A DNA stretch of 64,000 bases from Desmodesmus armatus (GCA_007449985.2 VIIQ02000042.1:62001-126000); one strand, 5' to 3'. Shown: positions 29,375 to 40,308, numbered from the stretch's first letter. The notes: a model not told the origin generated them from the letters alone. Translations and numbers: made by a program.

Positions 29375-32300
29375 TTAAAAACGAGAAAATGTTGTAAGGA
29401 AATCAATTTCTTTTAAAAATCCTTTTGAAAGTAAATGAAAAACAAAAAAATCAAGCATTTCTCTTTTTTTCTCAAAATATGAAAAACTTTCATAAAAAGA
29501 TTCCATTAAAAAATGAGAAAAAATTTCATATTGTAAATCTTTTTCAAAAATTGACCAAAAAGTTGAATTTTGAACTGATTTTTCTGCATATTGAGAATTG
29601 CTCTTTGATTTAAAAAACCAGCGACGATTTCTTGGATTGTAATATTGCTCTGCATCTGGGAAATCCATAAGAAATTCAAATGTTTTCATATGAGGAGCTC
29701 CAGAAAAATTCATAGAAATTTCACCTTTGTTGATATTTGAATCAACTTGGTTTATTTGTGTATTCTGCTGTTGACTATTGTTTGGAGAAGATACAAACAT
29801 TGTTCTCCAATCAACATCACTTAAATACGTCATTTCACGTGTATGTTCAGGAAACATTCCATTCCACCATTGATTTACATTTGAAAATCTGTGACGAACT
29901 TGTATATACTTTTTATAATAAGAATGACTTGAACTTGATCTTTGAACAAATGAATCCAAATAAGCAAATTCTTGAAAAGAAGAACTAAAAAGTGTTTTAT
30001 GATTTTTTCGTAACTCAGAACGAAAATATGTTTGTACAGGAATATTATATAATTGTTTTAAAAATCTTTGTTTTTGATGCATTTGTATTTTTTCATGAAT
30101 AGAAAAATACGCTTTTTGGAAAAAATCTGTTTCTGTTCTTTTGAAATTTTCATATTTTTTAGAAGGCATTAAAATAGAAGATGCAGGAGGATTTGGTGGT
30201 TTTCGTCGTTGATCCATATTTTCAAAAAATAACATTTTTGAAAGAAGTAAATTTTTTGTGAATAAGAAACGTTTTTGAATAAGAGAATGTAAAAAAGGTG
30301 TTGCAAAACGCCAAGTTTCATCATTTCCATAAACAGTCCAATAAAAGTCTTTCTTGAACGCAGGTAATGACTGCTGAGCAGAACTCTTAAGCATTTTTGC
30401 TTCTCCTTTAGAAGAAAAGACATTTTTCTTTTTATATGGGAAATTTCCTCCTCTGACAATTTTGTCCCCGGATTGAAGAGAAAAATTTTTCTCTTTTTTC
30501 TCAAAACGAGAAATTTTTTCAACTGAACTCTCAAAAATATCAAACTTTTTTGAAAAAAATGAAAAAGGTTTTTCAAAAAGAACAGAATTTTCGACTGTAT
30601 AAAACTGAGAAGTTGGCCCAACTTTTGAGTCATTTCCATTAGGAATGTGACCTTTCTCAAAACTTGAAGTGAAAGTTTGTTTATCTTGCCTAGGCAAAGC
30701 CTCGGCGTTTGGAACACAAAATTGAGAATGACTGGTTTGAAAAGATGAAAGATTTTTATTTTCTGAAGAACAGACAAAAAATTCTGCAATTTTTCCAGAC
30801 AGAAAAACCATAAGTTGTAAATTTTTTCTATTTTTTTGTCCTTGAACTGGATCAAAAAATACATTTGCATAATATTGTTGAAAATTGGAACGTTTTGAAG
30901 AATTTTTTTCAATATCTAAGTTCAATTGTACAAAAGCAGTTGGAAATGGATAGCCATGTCCACTTACTTCTCCACCAAATGAATGATTCTGCCTAGGAAT
31001 AAAATTGGCTGAAGCTTTTTCGAAGTGGCAAGAATGAAAAAGATTTGATTCTGCAAGAAAAATTCCTAATTTTGAATAAGCCAAACTTACCATATGTGAA
31101 GGTCCTTTTGGAAGGACAGTGTAAGATTGATTCAAAAAGAAATTTGAATTACGTAAAGAAAAAGGAAAATTTTTATCCAAAATTTCAGATTTTGATTTGT
31201 ACTGCATTGAAGAAGAAATAAATTGTTTTTGAGTATAAAAATCTTCAAAAAGAGGAGATTTTAAAAGAGTTTGAAAAGCTTTTGTAGGACTTATTTGAGA
31301 ATAGACTTGATTTTGAACTGTCAATTTTTCTTTTTGTCTCTCTGCAAAAGGGTGCGATAGAAAGGCACCTGTAGAAACAGCTGCTGGTTCAAATTCATGA
31401 AATGTCTTACTCTCTGAGTTTTTGTATTGAGAAATAAAAGAACTTCTTGGGTAAAATTTTTGAACATCATATTTATAGTTATGAAAAAATGACAATTTTG
31501 TTTGAGACAAGATATCAAAAAGATCTATTTCAGAAAAATTTTCAGTCAAAATACTTGCATCAAAAAAATCAAAAGTCGAAACAGAATTTTCAAAATTCAT
31601 TTTGAAAATTTCAAAACGATTTAAAAAATTAGGAGTACGAGATAAAGAAAGAGTTTCATCAAAACGACCAGGTCGACGTAAAGCAGGGTCTAAAGATGAA
31701 GGTTTATGAGTTGTTCCAAAAACTACAAAGCCACGATTTGATCGAACACTATCAATAATAACAAGAAAATCAGTGATCATATCAAATTTTCCACGAGATA
31801 AATTCATTGTTTTTTCAGCAAGGACAGCAATTTTTGCTCGAATTGAAGAACTTTCTTTTTGATAAAGAAGAATTTGATCAGCAGATAATCCACCCCAAGA
31901 TGTTTCTTGAACAATTTTTTTTGGTTTTAATTTTTTTTGTTCTTTCATCATTAAAACAGTAAAAGGAGATGTGGCTGGTGGTGCAAAAATTTGTTCTTTT
32001 GAAAATTGTAAAATACTTTGAATTTTTTTCACATTTTTTTTATTTGAAAATGATTCAAAATTGCTTTTTTCTTTTTCTTGAATTCCTGTATTTTGAAGAA
32101 TTGCTTCAAGAGAATCAATGGGTAAAGGAGAAGAAAGAGAGTTCCAAACACTCGAACTGAAATTCCCACCAAAAAATTGAGAATTTTGAAAGCTCTGTTT
32201 TTTGTGAAGAGAATAAAATGAAGAATCATGACTGGAGTGAGAAGATCCTCCGTTTTGCTCTGTTCCAGCTGTTGAAAAAAATGATGAATAGAATGTTTGT

Positions 32301-35300
32301 AAAAAATAATTTGTTGCAATACCCATTGAAAAATCACCTTTATATGGGCGTCGGAAATCAGAAACAGAATGACGACTTGATTGATAAATCATTTGATTTG
32401 TTTCATGAACTTCTTGTTGTTCTAAACCAAAAGAAGATTGAACATTTTGGGTATTTTCATTTTCAGAAATCATAAAAGGACGTTTTGCTCCAATTATATG
32501 CAAATCTTCCATAACAAAAAAACAAGGGGTTTGTAATGCAATTGCATCAAAAACATCACGTAAATATTTCATACCAACTGCAACTCCTCTTTGCACAATT
32601 GCATAGCGAGAAGCATTTTCTGTAATAATTTTCATTTCTGTTTCTCCTGCTAAAGCACGTAGGAAAAATGTTTTTGCTGTACCTGATTCACCAACAACTA
32701 AAATATTTTTTGAAATTTGTTTTGGAAAAATACCTGCATAAATTTGACAAATGAATGAACCTAATGTGTATTGAGCTGGTTCATAATATTTTAAAAAATG
32801 TACATGTTTTAAAGATTTTGGAGGATAAATATCTAAAAAGAAATCAGTTTCTTGACTTTGAAAAGTTGAATATTGATTACACTGCCAACGATCCATTTTT
32901 TTCATATTTTGAAATGAACTTAAACTATCATCTGCGGTAGCAAAGCTATGCAAGTTCAAAAATTTCTTACTCTTTTTAGAAGTATTTTGAAGAAAATGCA
33001 GAGTTGGAGTTTCAGGACCAAACAAAGGAAAAAAAGTTTTTTCTTTTTCATTCATTCCTTGTTTTTGAAGAAAAGAATTTGATACTCTACTTTGGTCTCT
33101 CAAATTTTCAACCTGCCCAAATTGTTTCTGTCCAAGAGCTTGAAAAAAGGAAACAGAGGGTCTTCCATTTGGACCTTTGTTGTGAAACAGGTGCATAGGA
33201 GCAGAAGGACTCAAAGAAAAAAGATTTGATATTGAAAATTGCAGCAATTTTTGGGTATTTTTTCCTTTTTGAAATAATGAGGAGTATAAAGAGCTCTCTC
33301 CTCTAGATAAAAAAGAAAAATCATAAAAATTGAATGGACGATTTTGAAGAATAAAATTTTGATCTCCGCCTAAGTTTTGGCTCTGTGGTGCTGATGGCAG
33401 TGCAGAATCAGAAAAAGCTGAGAAACTTTTCGAAATATTTTCTTCATTTGATGAAGAGTGAGAAAAAGTTTTAAAAAATTCAGAATCACGAACAAGTTTT
33501 TCAATAAAAAGTTCTTGTTCTTCTTTTAAAGTAACAAATGAAGGAAGATTGACATTATATTTTTCAGCAGCTTTTAATAAAATTTCTGCCCAAATATCCC
33601 AAAAAATAATACCTTTTCTTTGGCGAACCAAAATATCAATATCTGGTTGAAGAAGAATAGATGGAATATTTTCAAAAACATAAAGAAGTCTTTTTTGAAG
33701 AACATAGGCAGCAAAATTCGAAAATTGAAAATATCCAGTAGATAGAAGAAATTGAAAAGGATTGAAAAGAGAAAAGCTTTGATTTGTTTGAAACGATAAT
33801 GAAGAACTTTGACTTAAGCTTTTTGCAGAAGTACCAAAAATAAAAATTCCAAAACTATAAAAGAAAGTTCCTGTTCGAACAGGACGCAGAAGTTTTTGAG
33901 AACTTTTCCACAATGAACTTTCAATACTATCAGGAAAAAAGCCTAATATATCTGATGACCATTCAATTAAAAAAACAAAAGCAATAAATTCAATCATGAA
34001 TTCAGCTGGTTTTTCTAAAAATTTATAAAAAGCATAAAAAATACCTTCAACAATTTCAAAAATTTTTGTAGAAATGGAAGAAGCAAATTGAAAAAGAGTA
34101 TAAGGAATAAAAAGAATTTGTTTTCCAAAAACAAGAAATGAGAGTGCAAATTGTGAAAGATTTTTTTCTGTTTTTGAGAATTGAATATTTTGTACCATAG
34201 AACTTTGCAGACCACGTTGTGGAGAAGAAGCAAAAAAATTCATTTTTGCTTTTTCAACTTCAAGGGGCAAATAAAAATTTGAAAAAAGAGCTTTTTTTGA
34301 AAAAATATCATTTTGTGAAATTTGAAACACAAAAACTGAATGTAAATTTTTATCCATGTTTGTTTTTGAAAAAATTTCTCTGAAATTTGTTTTTTGTGAT
34401 AAAAGATTTGCAAAAGGTCTATTTCCTTTTTGAAAAAGAACTCCAGTTGCTGGGAAATGATAAAAAAGCTTTTTCTTATTTGTCAATTTGTCTGAACTTG
34501 AAAGAAAAGAATGCATGCTTCCAGAAAAAGAAGAAAAGCGAGGAAAAAACTCAAAAATAAAAGAGTCAAATTTTGTGTTTTTTCCATTTTTGATTCCATT
34601 TATTGATTGTGCTAATAAAAATGAATGAGAAGTTTGTGAAAAAGGCATATGAAGAAGCAAATTCAAAAATTCTTTTTCTGAAGAGAAATTCTTTTGATCA
34701 ACAGAAAAAATGGGGTTTTTCTCATTTTTGAAGTTTTTCTTTTCTGAAAAAGAAGAAGATTTTAAAATAGCCAATCCATTTTGTGTATATCTTTTAAAAA
34801 TATTATAGATAGAAAAAAAGACTAGAAAAAAACTGGATACAAATTTTGAAAAAAGAAGAACAGTAAATTTGAAAACACTTCGAATTTCTGGAATTTTAAA
34901 AAGTGTATAAAAAACAGCAAAATGAAAGAAAAAAGCACCAAAAAGAAGAAAAGAAATATTTGAAAAAAAGAATTGTTCTTCTGCCAGAGGCGAAGAAAGA
35001 AAATTCTTTTTTTGCTCTCCAACAAAAGAAAATGGTTTCTTGTTTGAAAAATCAGCAAAAGTTTGGAATTGAGAAGACCCTAAGAAATCAAAATTTTGAA
35101 AAGGTTTTTGAACCCACCAAAAATTTAAGGAAGATTTTGCTGAATTTTGCGGATTTTTATTTTTCAAGAATGTTGTAGAAAAAAGTTTGGAAATTTCATT
35201 GTTCCTTTCAACTTTTGAAAGAGAAGAAAATTGATTTTGGCTTTTTTCACCCTGTGGAGGTACAACACTTTTTTGAGAAAAAGGTGAAAGATGATATTTC

Positions 35301-37048
35301 AAATATCTATAAGAAATTTTTGAATTTTGTTTGAATGATTGAATACCAAAAACAGATGATTTTTTTTCAACATTTCTAAATTTTTGAAGCGTGAGAGCAT
35401 CAAGTTGATTTAAAAAAAGATTTCTTTCTGCAGAAACAGAATGTCTTAAAAAATCATCTTTTTTGTTTGCTAAAAAGAAAGTTTTGCTCATTGTATTTTT
35501 TGGAGAAATACTAGTGTTTTGAATATCATGAAACCTATCAAAAGAAAAGGTAAAAGAAAAATCTTTTTTATCCCTTGTACCATAAATAAAAGAAGGGTTG
35601 TTTAAAAAAGTGTTCAATGTTTTTTTATGTTTTGGAATAGCAAAAAGAGACCAATCTGAAGAAAATTCTTTTGGCATTTTCAATTTTTCAAAACCATTAT
35701 ATTTTCTTAAAAAATTCATTATTTTTTTTGTACCTTTAAATGAAGCCAAAGCATCTTTTCTTTTTTTAAAAGCCCATAAATTTTGGATAGAATTTCGTTC
35801 TATAAAATGAGAAAAATTTGTTTTTTGAAAAGCCCACATTGCACGCAAAGTTGGTATATCACCAGTGGGTTTAATAGAAAAATCATGAAATACTGAAGAA
35901 AAAACTGAAAAAGCAGGAATGACTGGTTGACTAGGAACTTGAAATTTTTCTAAAAAAAGTGCTGTTTTTGTAAAAAATGAATTTTTTGATCCAGAGAAAA
36001 TTTTTTCATTTTTTCGTCTATTTCCTTTCAAACTTTCAAAAAAAGAATCATTTGTCATATTTTCAGAAAATTTCATTTTTTTCAAAACTTCTGAAATTCG
36101 GGCATAAAGAATTCGATTATATTCAGAAATTTTGAACGGGTTTTCTTTGCCTGAAAATTGTCCATAAGTCTTGTTTTCTATTCCAGAAAGAAATCGTTCT
36201 GTTTTTAAAAAATTTGGCCCACCACGAGATGAAAATGAATTTTGAACATTTGAATACCATGAAAATTTTTGGAAAACAGATTTACGAATTAAAAAATCAG
36301 AGAGAGATTTTTCAGAAAAAATTGGAAAGTCATGAAAAAAGAAAAGAGAATTTTTGCTTTTTAGAATATCAAAAAAATGAGAAAAATTTTTTTCACTTTC
36401 AATTGATTGAATTTTTTTAAAATTTGAGAGAATTGTTTGTGTATAAGGTTTAAAATTGTTTTGAAACCAAGAAGACTTCCATGATAAACGAAGAAACTCC
36501 TGATAAATTTCATTTGAAATTTTATAATGGTTCACATTTTTTGAAAATTTTTCAGTTTCGAAGTCTTTTGTTAAAGAAAAGAGAGAATTTTCTCTTCTCC
36601 AATTTTCTTTTTGATAATTTTTTTGATATGTTTTACTTTGAAAATTGAAATGCTGCTTTTTGAAAAAAAGAGAATCAATATCAGAATTTTGAAAATCTGA
36701 ACTTCTTTTTAAAAAATGGATTTTCTTTCCATATTGGTTGCAACTTGCTTTATTTCTGTTCATTGAAATAGATTTTTTTGAAAAATATCTATCCAATTGC
36801 TTTTGTTCTGTTTTTTGAAACCATTTTTCTTTTTTGGTTTTTGTTAAAGACATTCCAACAGAAATCTGCTCTGCTTCGCACCCATTGAACTGCCAAGAAT
36901 TTGTCTTGGTTTGCATAGATAACAAGTTTCTTTTTTTGTCATTGAAAAAAGAGGAGATATTTTTTTCTTTATTTTGAAAGAAAGAAAAGGTTTTTTTTGA
37001 ATGACGAATTTTTAAAAATTTTTTATATAAATTCATACGTAACCACAC
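29375..37048 (-). CDS. ftsH: FtsH/Ycf2-like giant AAA protein, C-terminal part (2557 residues)
   Basis: The C-terminal and largest piece of an FtsH-like AAA protein, related to the ftsH ORF (about 2970 codons) of Chlamydomonas. Membrane segments lie around residues 690-750 (FLLFGAFFFHFAVFYTLF) and 1010-1075. The AAA module follows: Walker A as GESGTAKTF near residue 1453, Walker B as CFFVMEDLHIIGAKR, and a second region of homology near 1786 (GFVVFGTTHKPSSLDPALRR then PGRFDE) with the arginine finger. At the place of the FtsH metalloprotease HEAGH motif, near residue 1991, the protein reads AYSKLGIFLAES, so zinc ligands are missing and it is probably not a protease. The frame opens with GTG at 37048; upstream codons KRFFPRP are also open and look coding, so the gene probably continues from the neighbouring frame. 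Likely an envelope import or quality-control ATPase; function inferred. Confidence 0.85.
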   Translation of the reverse strand: MWLRMNLYKKFLKIRHSKKTFSFFQNKEKNISSFFNDKKRNLLSMQTKTNSWQFNGCEAEQISVGMSLTKTKKEKWFQKTEQKQLDRYFSKKSISMNRNKASCNQYGKKIHFLKRSSDFQNSDIDSLFFKKQHFNFQSKTYQKNYQKENWRRENSLFSLTKDFETEKFSKNVNHYKISNEIYQEFLRLSWKSSWFQNNFKPYTQTILSNFKKIQSIESEKNFSHFFDILKSKNSLFFFHDFPIFSEKSLSDFLIRKSVFQKFSWYSNVQNSFSSRGGPNFLKTERFLSGIENKTYGQFSGKENPFKISEYNRILYARISEVLKKMKFSENMTNDSFFESLKGNRRKNEKIFSGSKNSFFTKTALFLEKFQVPSQPVIPAFSVFSSVFHDFSIKPTGDIPTLRAMWAFQKTNFSHFIERNSIQNLWAFKKRKDALASFKGTKKIMNFLRKYNGFEKLKMPKEFSSDWSLFAIPKHKKTLNTFLNNPSFIYGTRDKKDFSFTFSFDRFHDIQNTSISPKNTMSKTFFLANKKDDFLRHSVSAERNLFLNQLDALTLQKFRNVEKKSSVFGIQSFKQNSKISYRYLKYHLSPFSQKSVVPPQGEKSQNQFSSLSKVERNNEISKLFSTTFLKNKNPQNSAKSSLNFWWVQKPFQNFDFLGSSQFQTFADFSNKKPFSFVGEQKKNFLSSPLAEEQFFFSNISFLLFGAFFFHFAVFYTLFKIPEIRSVFKFTVLLFSKFVSSFFLVFFSIYNIFKRYTQNGLAILKSSSFSEKKNFKNEKNPIFSVDQKNFSSEKEFLNLLLHMPFSQTSHSFLLAQSINGIKNGKNTKFDSFIFEFFPRFSSFSGSMHSFLSSSDKLTNKKKLFYHFPATGVLFQKGNRPFANLLSQKTNFREIFSKTNMDKNLHSVFVFQISQNDIFSKKALFSNFYLPLEVEKAKMNFFASSPQRGLQSSMVQNIQFSKTEKNLSQFALSFLVFGKQILFIPYTLFQFASSISTKIFEIVEGIFYAFYKFLEKPAEFMIEFIAFVFLIEWSSDILGFFPDSIESSLWKSSQKLLRPVRTGTFFYSFGIFIFGTSAKSLSQSSSLSFQTNQSFSLFNPFQFLLSTGYFQFSNFAAYVLQKRLLYVFENIPSILLQPDIDILVRQRKGIIFWDIWAEILLKAAEKYNVNLPSFVTLKEEQELFIEKLVRDSEFFKTFSHSSSNEENISKSFSAFSDSALPSAPQSQNLGGDQNFILQNRPFNFYDFSFLSRGESSLYSSLFQKGKNTQKLLQFSISNLFSLSPSAPMHLFHNKGPNGRPSVSFFQALGQKQFGQVENLRDQSRVSNSFLQKQGMNEKEKTFFPLFGPETPTLHFLQNTSKKSKKFLNLHSFATADDSLSSFQNMKKMDRWQCNQYSTFQSQETDFFLDIYPPKSLKHVHFLKYYEPAQYTLGSFICQIYAGIFPKQISKNILVVGESGTAKTFFLRALAGETEMKIITENASRYAIVQRGVAVGMKYLRDVFDAIALQTPCFFVMEDLHIIGAKRPFMISENENTQNVQSSFGLEQQEVHETNQMIYQSSRHSVSDFRRPYKGDFSMGIATNYFLQTFYSSFFSTAGTEQNGGSSHSSHDSSFYSLHKKQSFQNSQFFGGNFSSSVWNSLSSPLPIDSLEAILQNTGIQEKEKSNFESFSNKKNVKKIQSILQFSKEQIFAPPATSPFTVLMMKEQKKLKPKKIVQETSWGGLSADQILLYQKESSSIRAKIAVLAEKTMNLSRGKFDMITDFLVIIDSVRSNRGFVVFGTTHKPSSLDPALRRPGRFDETLSLSRTPNFLNRFEIFKMNFENSVSTFDFFDASILTENFSEIDLFDILSQTKLSFFHNYKYDVQKFYPRSSFISQYKNSESKTFHEFEPAAVSTGAFLSHPFAERQKEKLTVQNQVYSQISPTKAFQTLLKSPLFEDFYTQKQFISSSMQYKSKSEILDKNFPFSLRNSNFFLNQSYTVLPKGPSHMVSLAYSKLGIFLAESNLFHSCHFEKASANFIPRQNHSFGGEVSGHGYPFPTAFVQLNLDIEKNSSKRSNFQQYYANVFFDPVQGQKNRKNLQLMVFLSGKIAEFFVCSSENKNLSSFQTSHSQFCVPNAEALPRQDKQTFTSSFEKGHIPNGNDSKVGPTSQFYTVENSVLFEKPFSFFSKKFDIFESSVEKISRFEKKEKNFSLQSGDKIVRGGNFPYKKKNVFSSKGEAKMLKSSAQQSLPAFKKDFYWTVYGNDETWRFATPFLHSLIQKRFLFTKNLLLSKMLFFENMDQRRKPPNPPASSILMPSKKYENFKRTETDFFQKAYFSIHEKIQMHQKQRFLKQLYNIPVQTYFRSELRKNHKTLFSSSFQEFAYLDSFVQRSSSSHSYYKKYIQVRHRFSNVNQWWNGMFPEHTREMTYLSDVDWRTMFVSSPNNSQQQNTQINQVDSNINKGEISMNFSGAPHMKTFEFLMDFPDAEQYYNPRNRRWFFKSKSNSQYAEKSVQNSTFWSIFEKDLQYEIFSHFLMESFYESFSYFEKKREMLDFFVFHLLSKGFLKEIDFLTTFSRF

Positions 37049-37106
37049 AGGTCTTGGAAAAAAACGTTTTCTTTTTTTCTTCTTCTTGTTTCAAGTTTTT
37101 CCTTTT

Positions 37107-40100
37107 TTAAACGACGTTTTTTTTGAAAATTTTTTCTTTTTCTAATCTTTGAAGAGCAAAACTTTTCTTTTCTTGTGATTTGTTAAAGTCTGAGCCATGA
37201 AGAAATGAATTTTGAGATGAAAGAGAAAGGAAACCATCTCTTTTTAAAACAAGTTGAGGAGAAAGATGACTTTTCTGAAATTTGTTTCTCATTTTTTGAT
37301 TTTCTGCCAAAGGCAGTTCATTAGGACTCTGTGAAAAAGAGAGAAAGCTTTTTGTTTTTTCTTTTAGAAAAGGAGTTTGTTCTCTCATTTCAATTTTCTT
37401 TCTTTTTAAAGATTTTCTATTTGTAGGCAGATAAAAAGACTGAGAAAAATTTATGGAATTTTTTTTCAAAAGATCAGAAAGACTTTGTAATAAAACAAGA
37501 TCTTTCAGAGTTTTGTTCATTTCAGTCATGGAATCTTGTTGTCCACCTTTATTGTAAAAAATTTGTTTGTTTTGTTTTCCATCTGTAGAGAAGCCTGATT
37601 TGCTTTGACCAGCCTTTGTCTTGTCAGATAGAGTGTTTAATTCTTTTTGAGAAAGAGTTCCAAATGAAAAAAGATTTTTTGTTTCTTTTAAAGGAGAGAA
37701 AAAGGCTCGAAAAGTTTTTTCAAATTTTCGTTGTTTTTTTGAAAGACCTGAAAAATTTGATTGAATTCCTTTGTTATAATTTTCATATTGAAGAAAAGAA
37801 AGTCTCTTTTTTGATTTTAAAATATAAAAACAACTCTCCATTTCTTTATCTTGGTTTAATTTTCTGCTCTCTGACTGAAAAAGCACATCTTTTTTTCTGT
37901 TTTTTGAATTTTCAAAAGAAAAATTTGTATTTTTTTGAAAAAACAGAGGCTTTTGATCTCTATTTGTTTCAACAAGAAAATTTTTTTCAAAATTTTGAAA
38001 CATATAAACTTTTGAAAAAAAGTTATAAAAATTTTTTTTCAAAAAGTTCTCATCTCCAACAATTTCAGAAAGAGAACCAAATTGAAATGTGCGAAAACGA
38101 TCAAGTTTATTGAAAAAAGTGAAAGAGATATTTCTATTGTTTTCATGTTTATGATCAAAAAACAAAAATTCTTTTGTATTTCTTTCTTTCAATTCCGGGA
38201 AAAAAGAAAAAGAGAATTTTTGGCCATAAAAATTATGAGGATAAAGATTTTTGGTCTTATGCCCAGAATGGTAAAATTCAAGTGTTTCATTCTTTTGATC
38301 CATTCCTCCAAGAGTTGAAATTCCAAAATTTGAATTTTGAGGAAAGAAAAATAAAATTGGAGAATTGAATTTCTCAACGGCACTTGGAACAGAAAGGTCA
38401 GAAATTGTTTGGCTTTTCTGCTGACTTAATAAAGCAACGTCTCTCTTTTTGAACCCTGTTTGACCAAAAGAAGATGTTTGCTTTTCTTCAGGAAAAACTT
38501 GCGCACTTTTTGGATTTGCAGATGAATGTGTAGAAAACTTCATTTCTGAAGAGCTCTGTAACAGGGGTGGAATTGATTGTACAGATGAAAATCCTTCCAC
38601 TTGATATGTTAATGGAAGAACAATTTTTTCCTTTTTTGACTTTGTTTTGAAAGTGAATAAAAAATTTGTTCTCAATTTGTTTGATAAAGAACTCTTTGAT
38701 ACAAAAGAATTCAAAAACTTTTTATAGTTTTTATTATAATGTTGAAAAATGAAAAAACCATAAGTTTGTTTTTTAAAATTATAAAAGAAAGAAGATTTTT
38801 TGTTCCCCAAAAGTTGCTTTTGGTTATTTTGAAAGAGTTCACTCTGAACTCGGTTTCCAAAATTTTGAATAGTGAATTTTTGAAAAAGTTTTTGTAAATA
38901 AAGAGCATCTAAAGTATTCAATTTTTGAGAAATTTTTCCATTTTTTGTTTGTTTTAAATTTTTTTGAAATGATCCTTCTCTATTTCCATTTGGAATACTC
39001 TTTTGGATTTTCAAAAAAGAAGACAGAGTTTGAGGAGAAATATTTTTGGATATTTTTTTTTGATCAGACTTTTGCAAAAGAGAAAATTTTTGTGTTTTTG
39101 CCCATTTATTTAAAAAATATCTATTTTTATTTTCTCCAGAAGGTAACACAGAGTGTAAATGACTCATTTTTTCAGAATTTTGAAAAAAAAGATCAAAATC
39201 TTTTGCAAAAAGTTTTTCTTTTTGATTCAAATCAAAAGAAACTTGGTTTTTGAAAAATTTGTGCATTTCATAAGTTTTTAAAAAAGAAAATGGCTTTTTT
39301 TCTTCTCCTTCAGAAATAGATGAATCAGAAAAAAAACTTGGGAAAGTTGTTCTAAACTGTGCTAAATAAAAATTACGTTTTAATTCATTTGCTAAAAAAA
39401 GATTTTTTGAATATTCAAAAAGTGGAGTTGAAGGTTTTTCAATATTTCCTTTTTTTGTTTTTTCAATTAAAGAATGGGAATCAAGAGAAGGTTGCTTTTG
39501 TCTCTGTAAATTTGTGCTTGGTAGAACAGTCTGCAGAGCCTTGCCTCCGCTTTGCGGGTGGCTTTGCCTAGGCACCACAAAGAATTCAGCTTTTTGAGGA
39601 ATTTGCAAAGAAACTGATGTTAAAAATTGGGAATTTAAAAAATTTGAACTTAAAGAAAACCATTTCCAATTATAACAATTTCTTTTTAAATTTGCTTGTG
39701 AAACTTGGTTTTTTTGAAAATTTTGCTGTAATAAATCAAAGTCTGCAGGTTTTGCAAAGAGAGAAAACTGAGTTGAATTTGTTAAATATAAATTGAAAGA
39801 AGAACTGGAAAGGGTATTTTGAAAAATTTGATTATAAAATTTGAAAAATTCTTCATATTCAGTTTTTTCTAAGTTTTGAAAAAATTCTGTTTTTGTGAAG
39901 TTTTTTTGAGCAAAAAAATATTCAAAAGGTATAATTTCATTTTGTTCACTTCTTTGAAAATTGAAAAAGCTTTTTTTTGAAGAAAATTGACTTTGATTTG
40001 AAGAAAAACATGAAAATGAATCAGGATGAATTCCCGTATTCAACACTTGAAAAGGTTCAAAAGAAAAAATATTTTCTGCTTTTTTGTCTCTTTGCTGCAA

Positions 40101-40235
40101 AAGAAAAGAAACATTTTGTGAAAAGAAAAAAAGAACACCTAAAAATGGAAAAATCCAATACTGTATGAAATTTTTTTTCTTTGGAAAAAATTCACCAATT
40201 TTTTGTGATTTTGTCCATTGTGCACTCAATTCCAA
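37107..40235 (-). CDS. ftsH: FtsH-like giant protein, middle part (1042 residues)
   Basis: A frame of 1042 codons directly upstream of the AAA part. A strong membrane segment lies near the N-terminus (YWIFPFLGVLFFFSQNVSFLL). The rest is Lys, Phe, Ser, Asn and Gln-rich without a recognised domain, in the style of the expanded regions of ycf1 and rpoC2. The listed start is a TTG; the frame is open further upstream through FLPITSSFEISQN, which reads as coding, so this is probably not a true start. At its 3' end it stops at a run of eight A; one extra A would carry it on into RRLKKEKLETRRR towards the next frame. I regard it as part of one gene with its neighbours, broken by frameshifts. Confidence 0.65.
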   Translation of the reverse strand: MELSAQWTKSQKIGEFFPKKKNFIQYWIFPFLGVLFFFSQNVSFLLQQRDKKAENIFSFEPFQVLNTGIHPDSFSCFSSNQSQFSSKKSFFNFQRSEQNEIIPFEYFFAQKNFTKTEFFQNLEKTEYEEFFKFYNQIFQNTLSSSSFNLYLTNSTQFSLFAKPADFDLLQQNFQKNQVSQANLKRNCYNWKWFSLSSNFLNSQFLTSVSLQIPQKAEFFVVPRQSHPQSGGKALQTVLPSTNLQRQKQPSLDSHSLIEKTKKGNIEKPSTPLFEYSKNLFLANELKRNFYLAQFRTTFPSFFSDSSISEGEEKKPFSFLKTYEMHKFFKNQVSFDLNQKEKLFAKDFDLFFQNSEKMSHLHSVLPSGENKNRYFLNKWAKTQKFSLLQKSDQKKISKNISPQTLSSFLKIQKSIPNGNREGSFQKNLKQTKNGKISQKLNTLDALYLQKLFQKFTIQNFGNRVQSELFQNNQKQLLGNKKSSFFYNFKKQTYGFFIFQHYNKNYKKFLNSFVSKSSLSNKLRTNFLFTFKTKSKKEKIVLPLTYQVEGFSSVQSIPPLLQSSSEMKFSTHSSANPKSAQVFPEEKQTSSFGQTGFKKRDVALLSQQKSQTISDLSVPSAVEKFNSPILFFFPQNSNFGISTLGGMDQKNETLEFYHSGHKTKNLYPHNFYGQKFSFSFFPELKERNTKEFLFFDHKHENNRNISFTFFNKLDRFRTFQFGSLSEIVGDENFLKKNFYNFFSKVYMFQNFEKNFLVETNRDQKPLFFQKNTNFSFENSKNRKKDVLFQSESRKLNQDKEMESCFYILKSKKRLSFLQYENYNKGIQSNFSGLSKKQRKFEKTFRAFFSPLKETKNLFSFGTLSQKELNTLSDKTKAGQSKSGFSTDGKQNKQIFYNKGGQQDSMTEMNKTLKDLVLLQSLSDLLKKNSINFSQSFYLPTNRKSLKRKKIEMREQTPFLKEKTKSFLSFSQSPNELPLAENQKMRNKFQKSHLSPQLVLKRDGFLSLSSQNSFLHGSDFNKSQEKKSFALQRLEKEKIFKKNVV

Positions 40236-40308
40236 ATTTTGAGAAATTTCAAAAGAACTTGTAATTGGAAGAAAACTTTCATTTTTAAAATTTTTTTTTG
40301 AAATTGAC

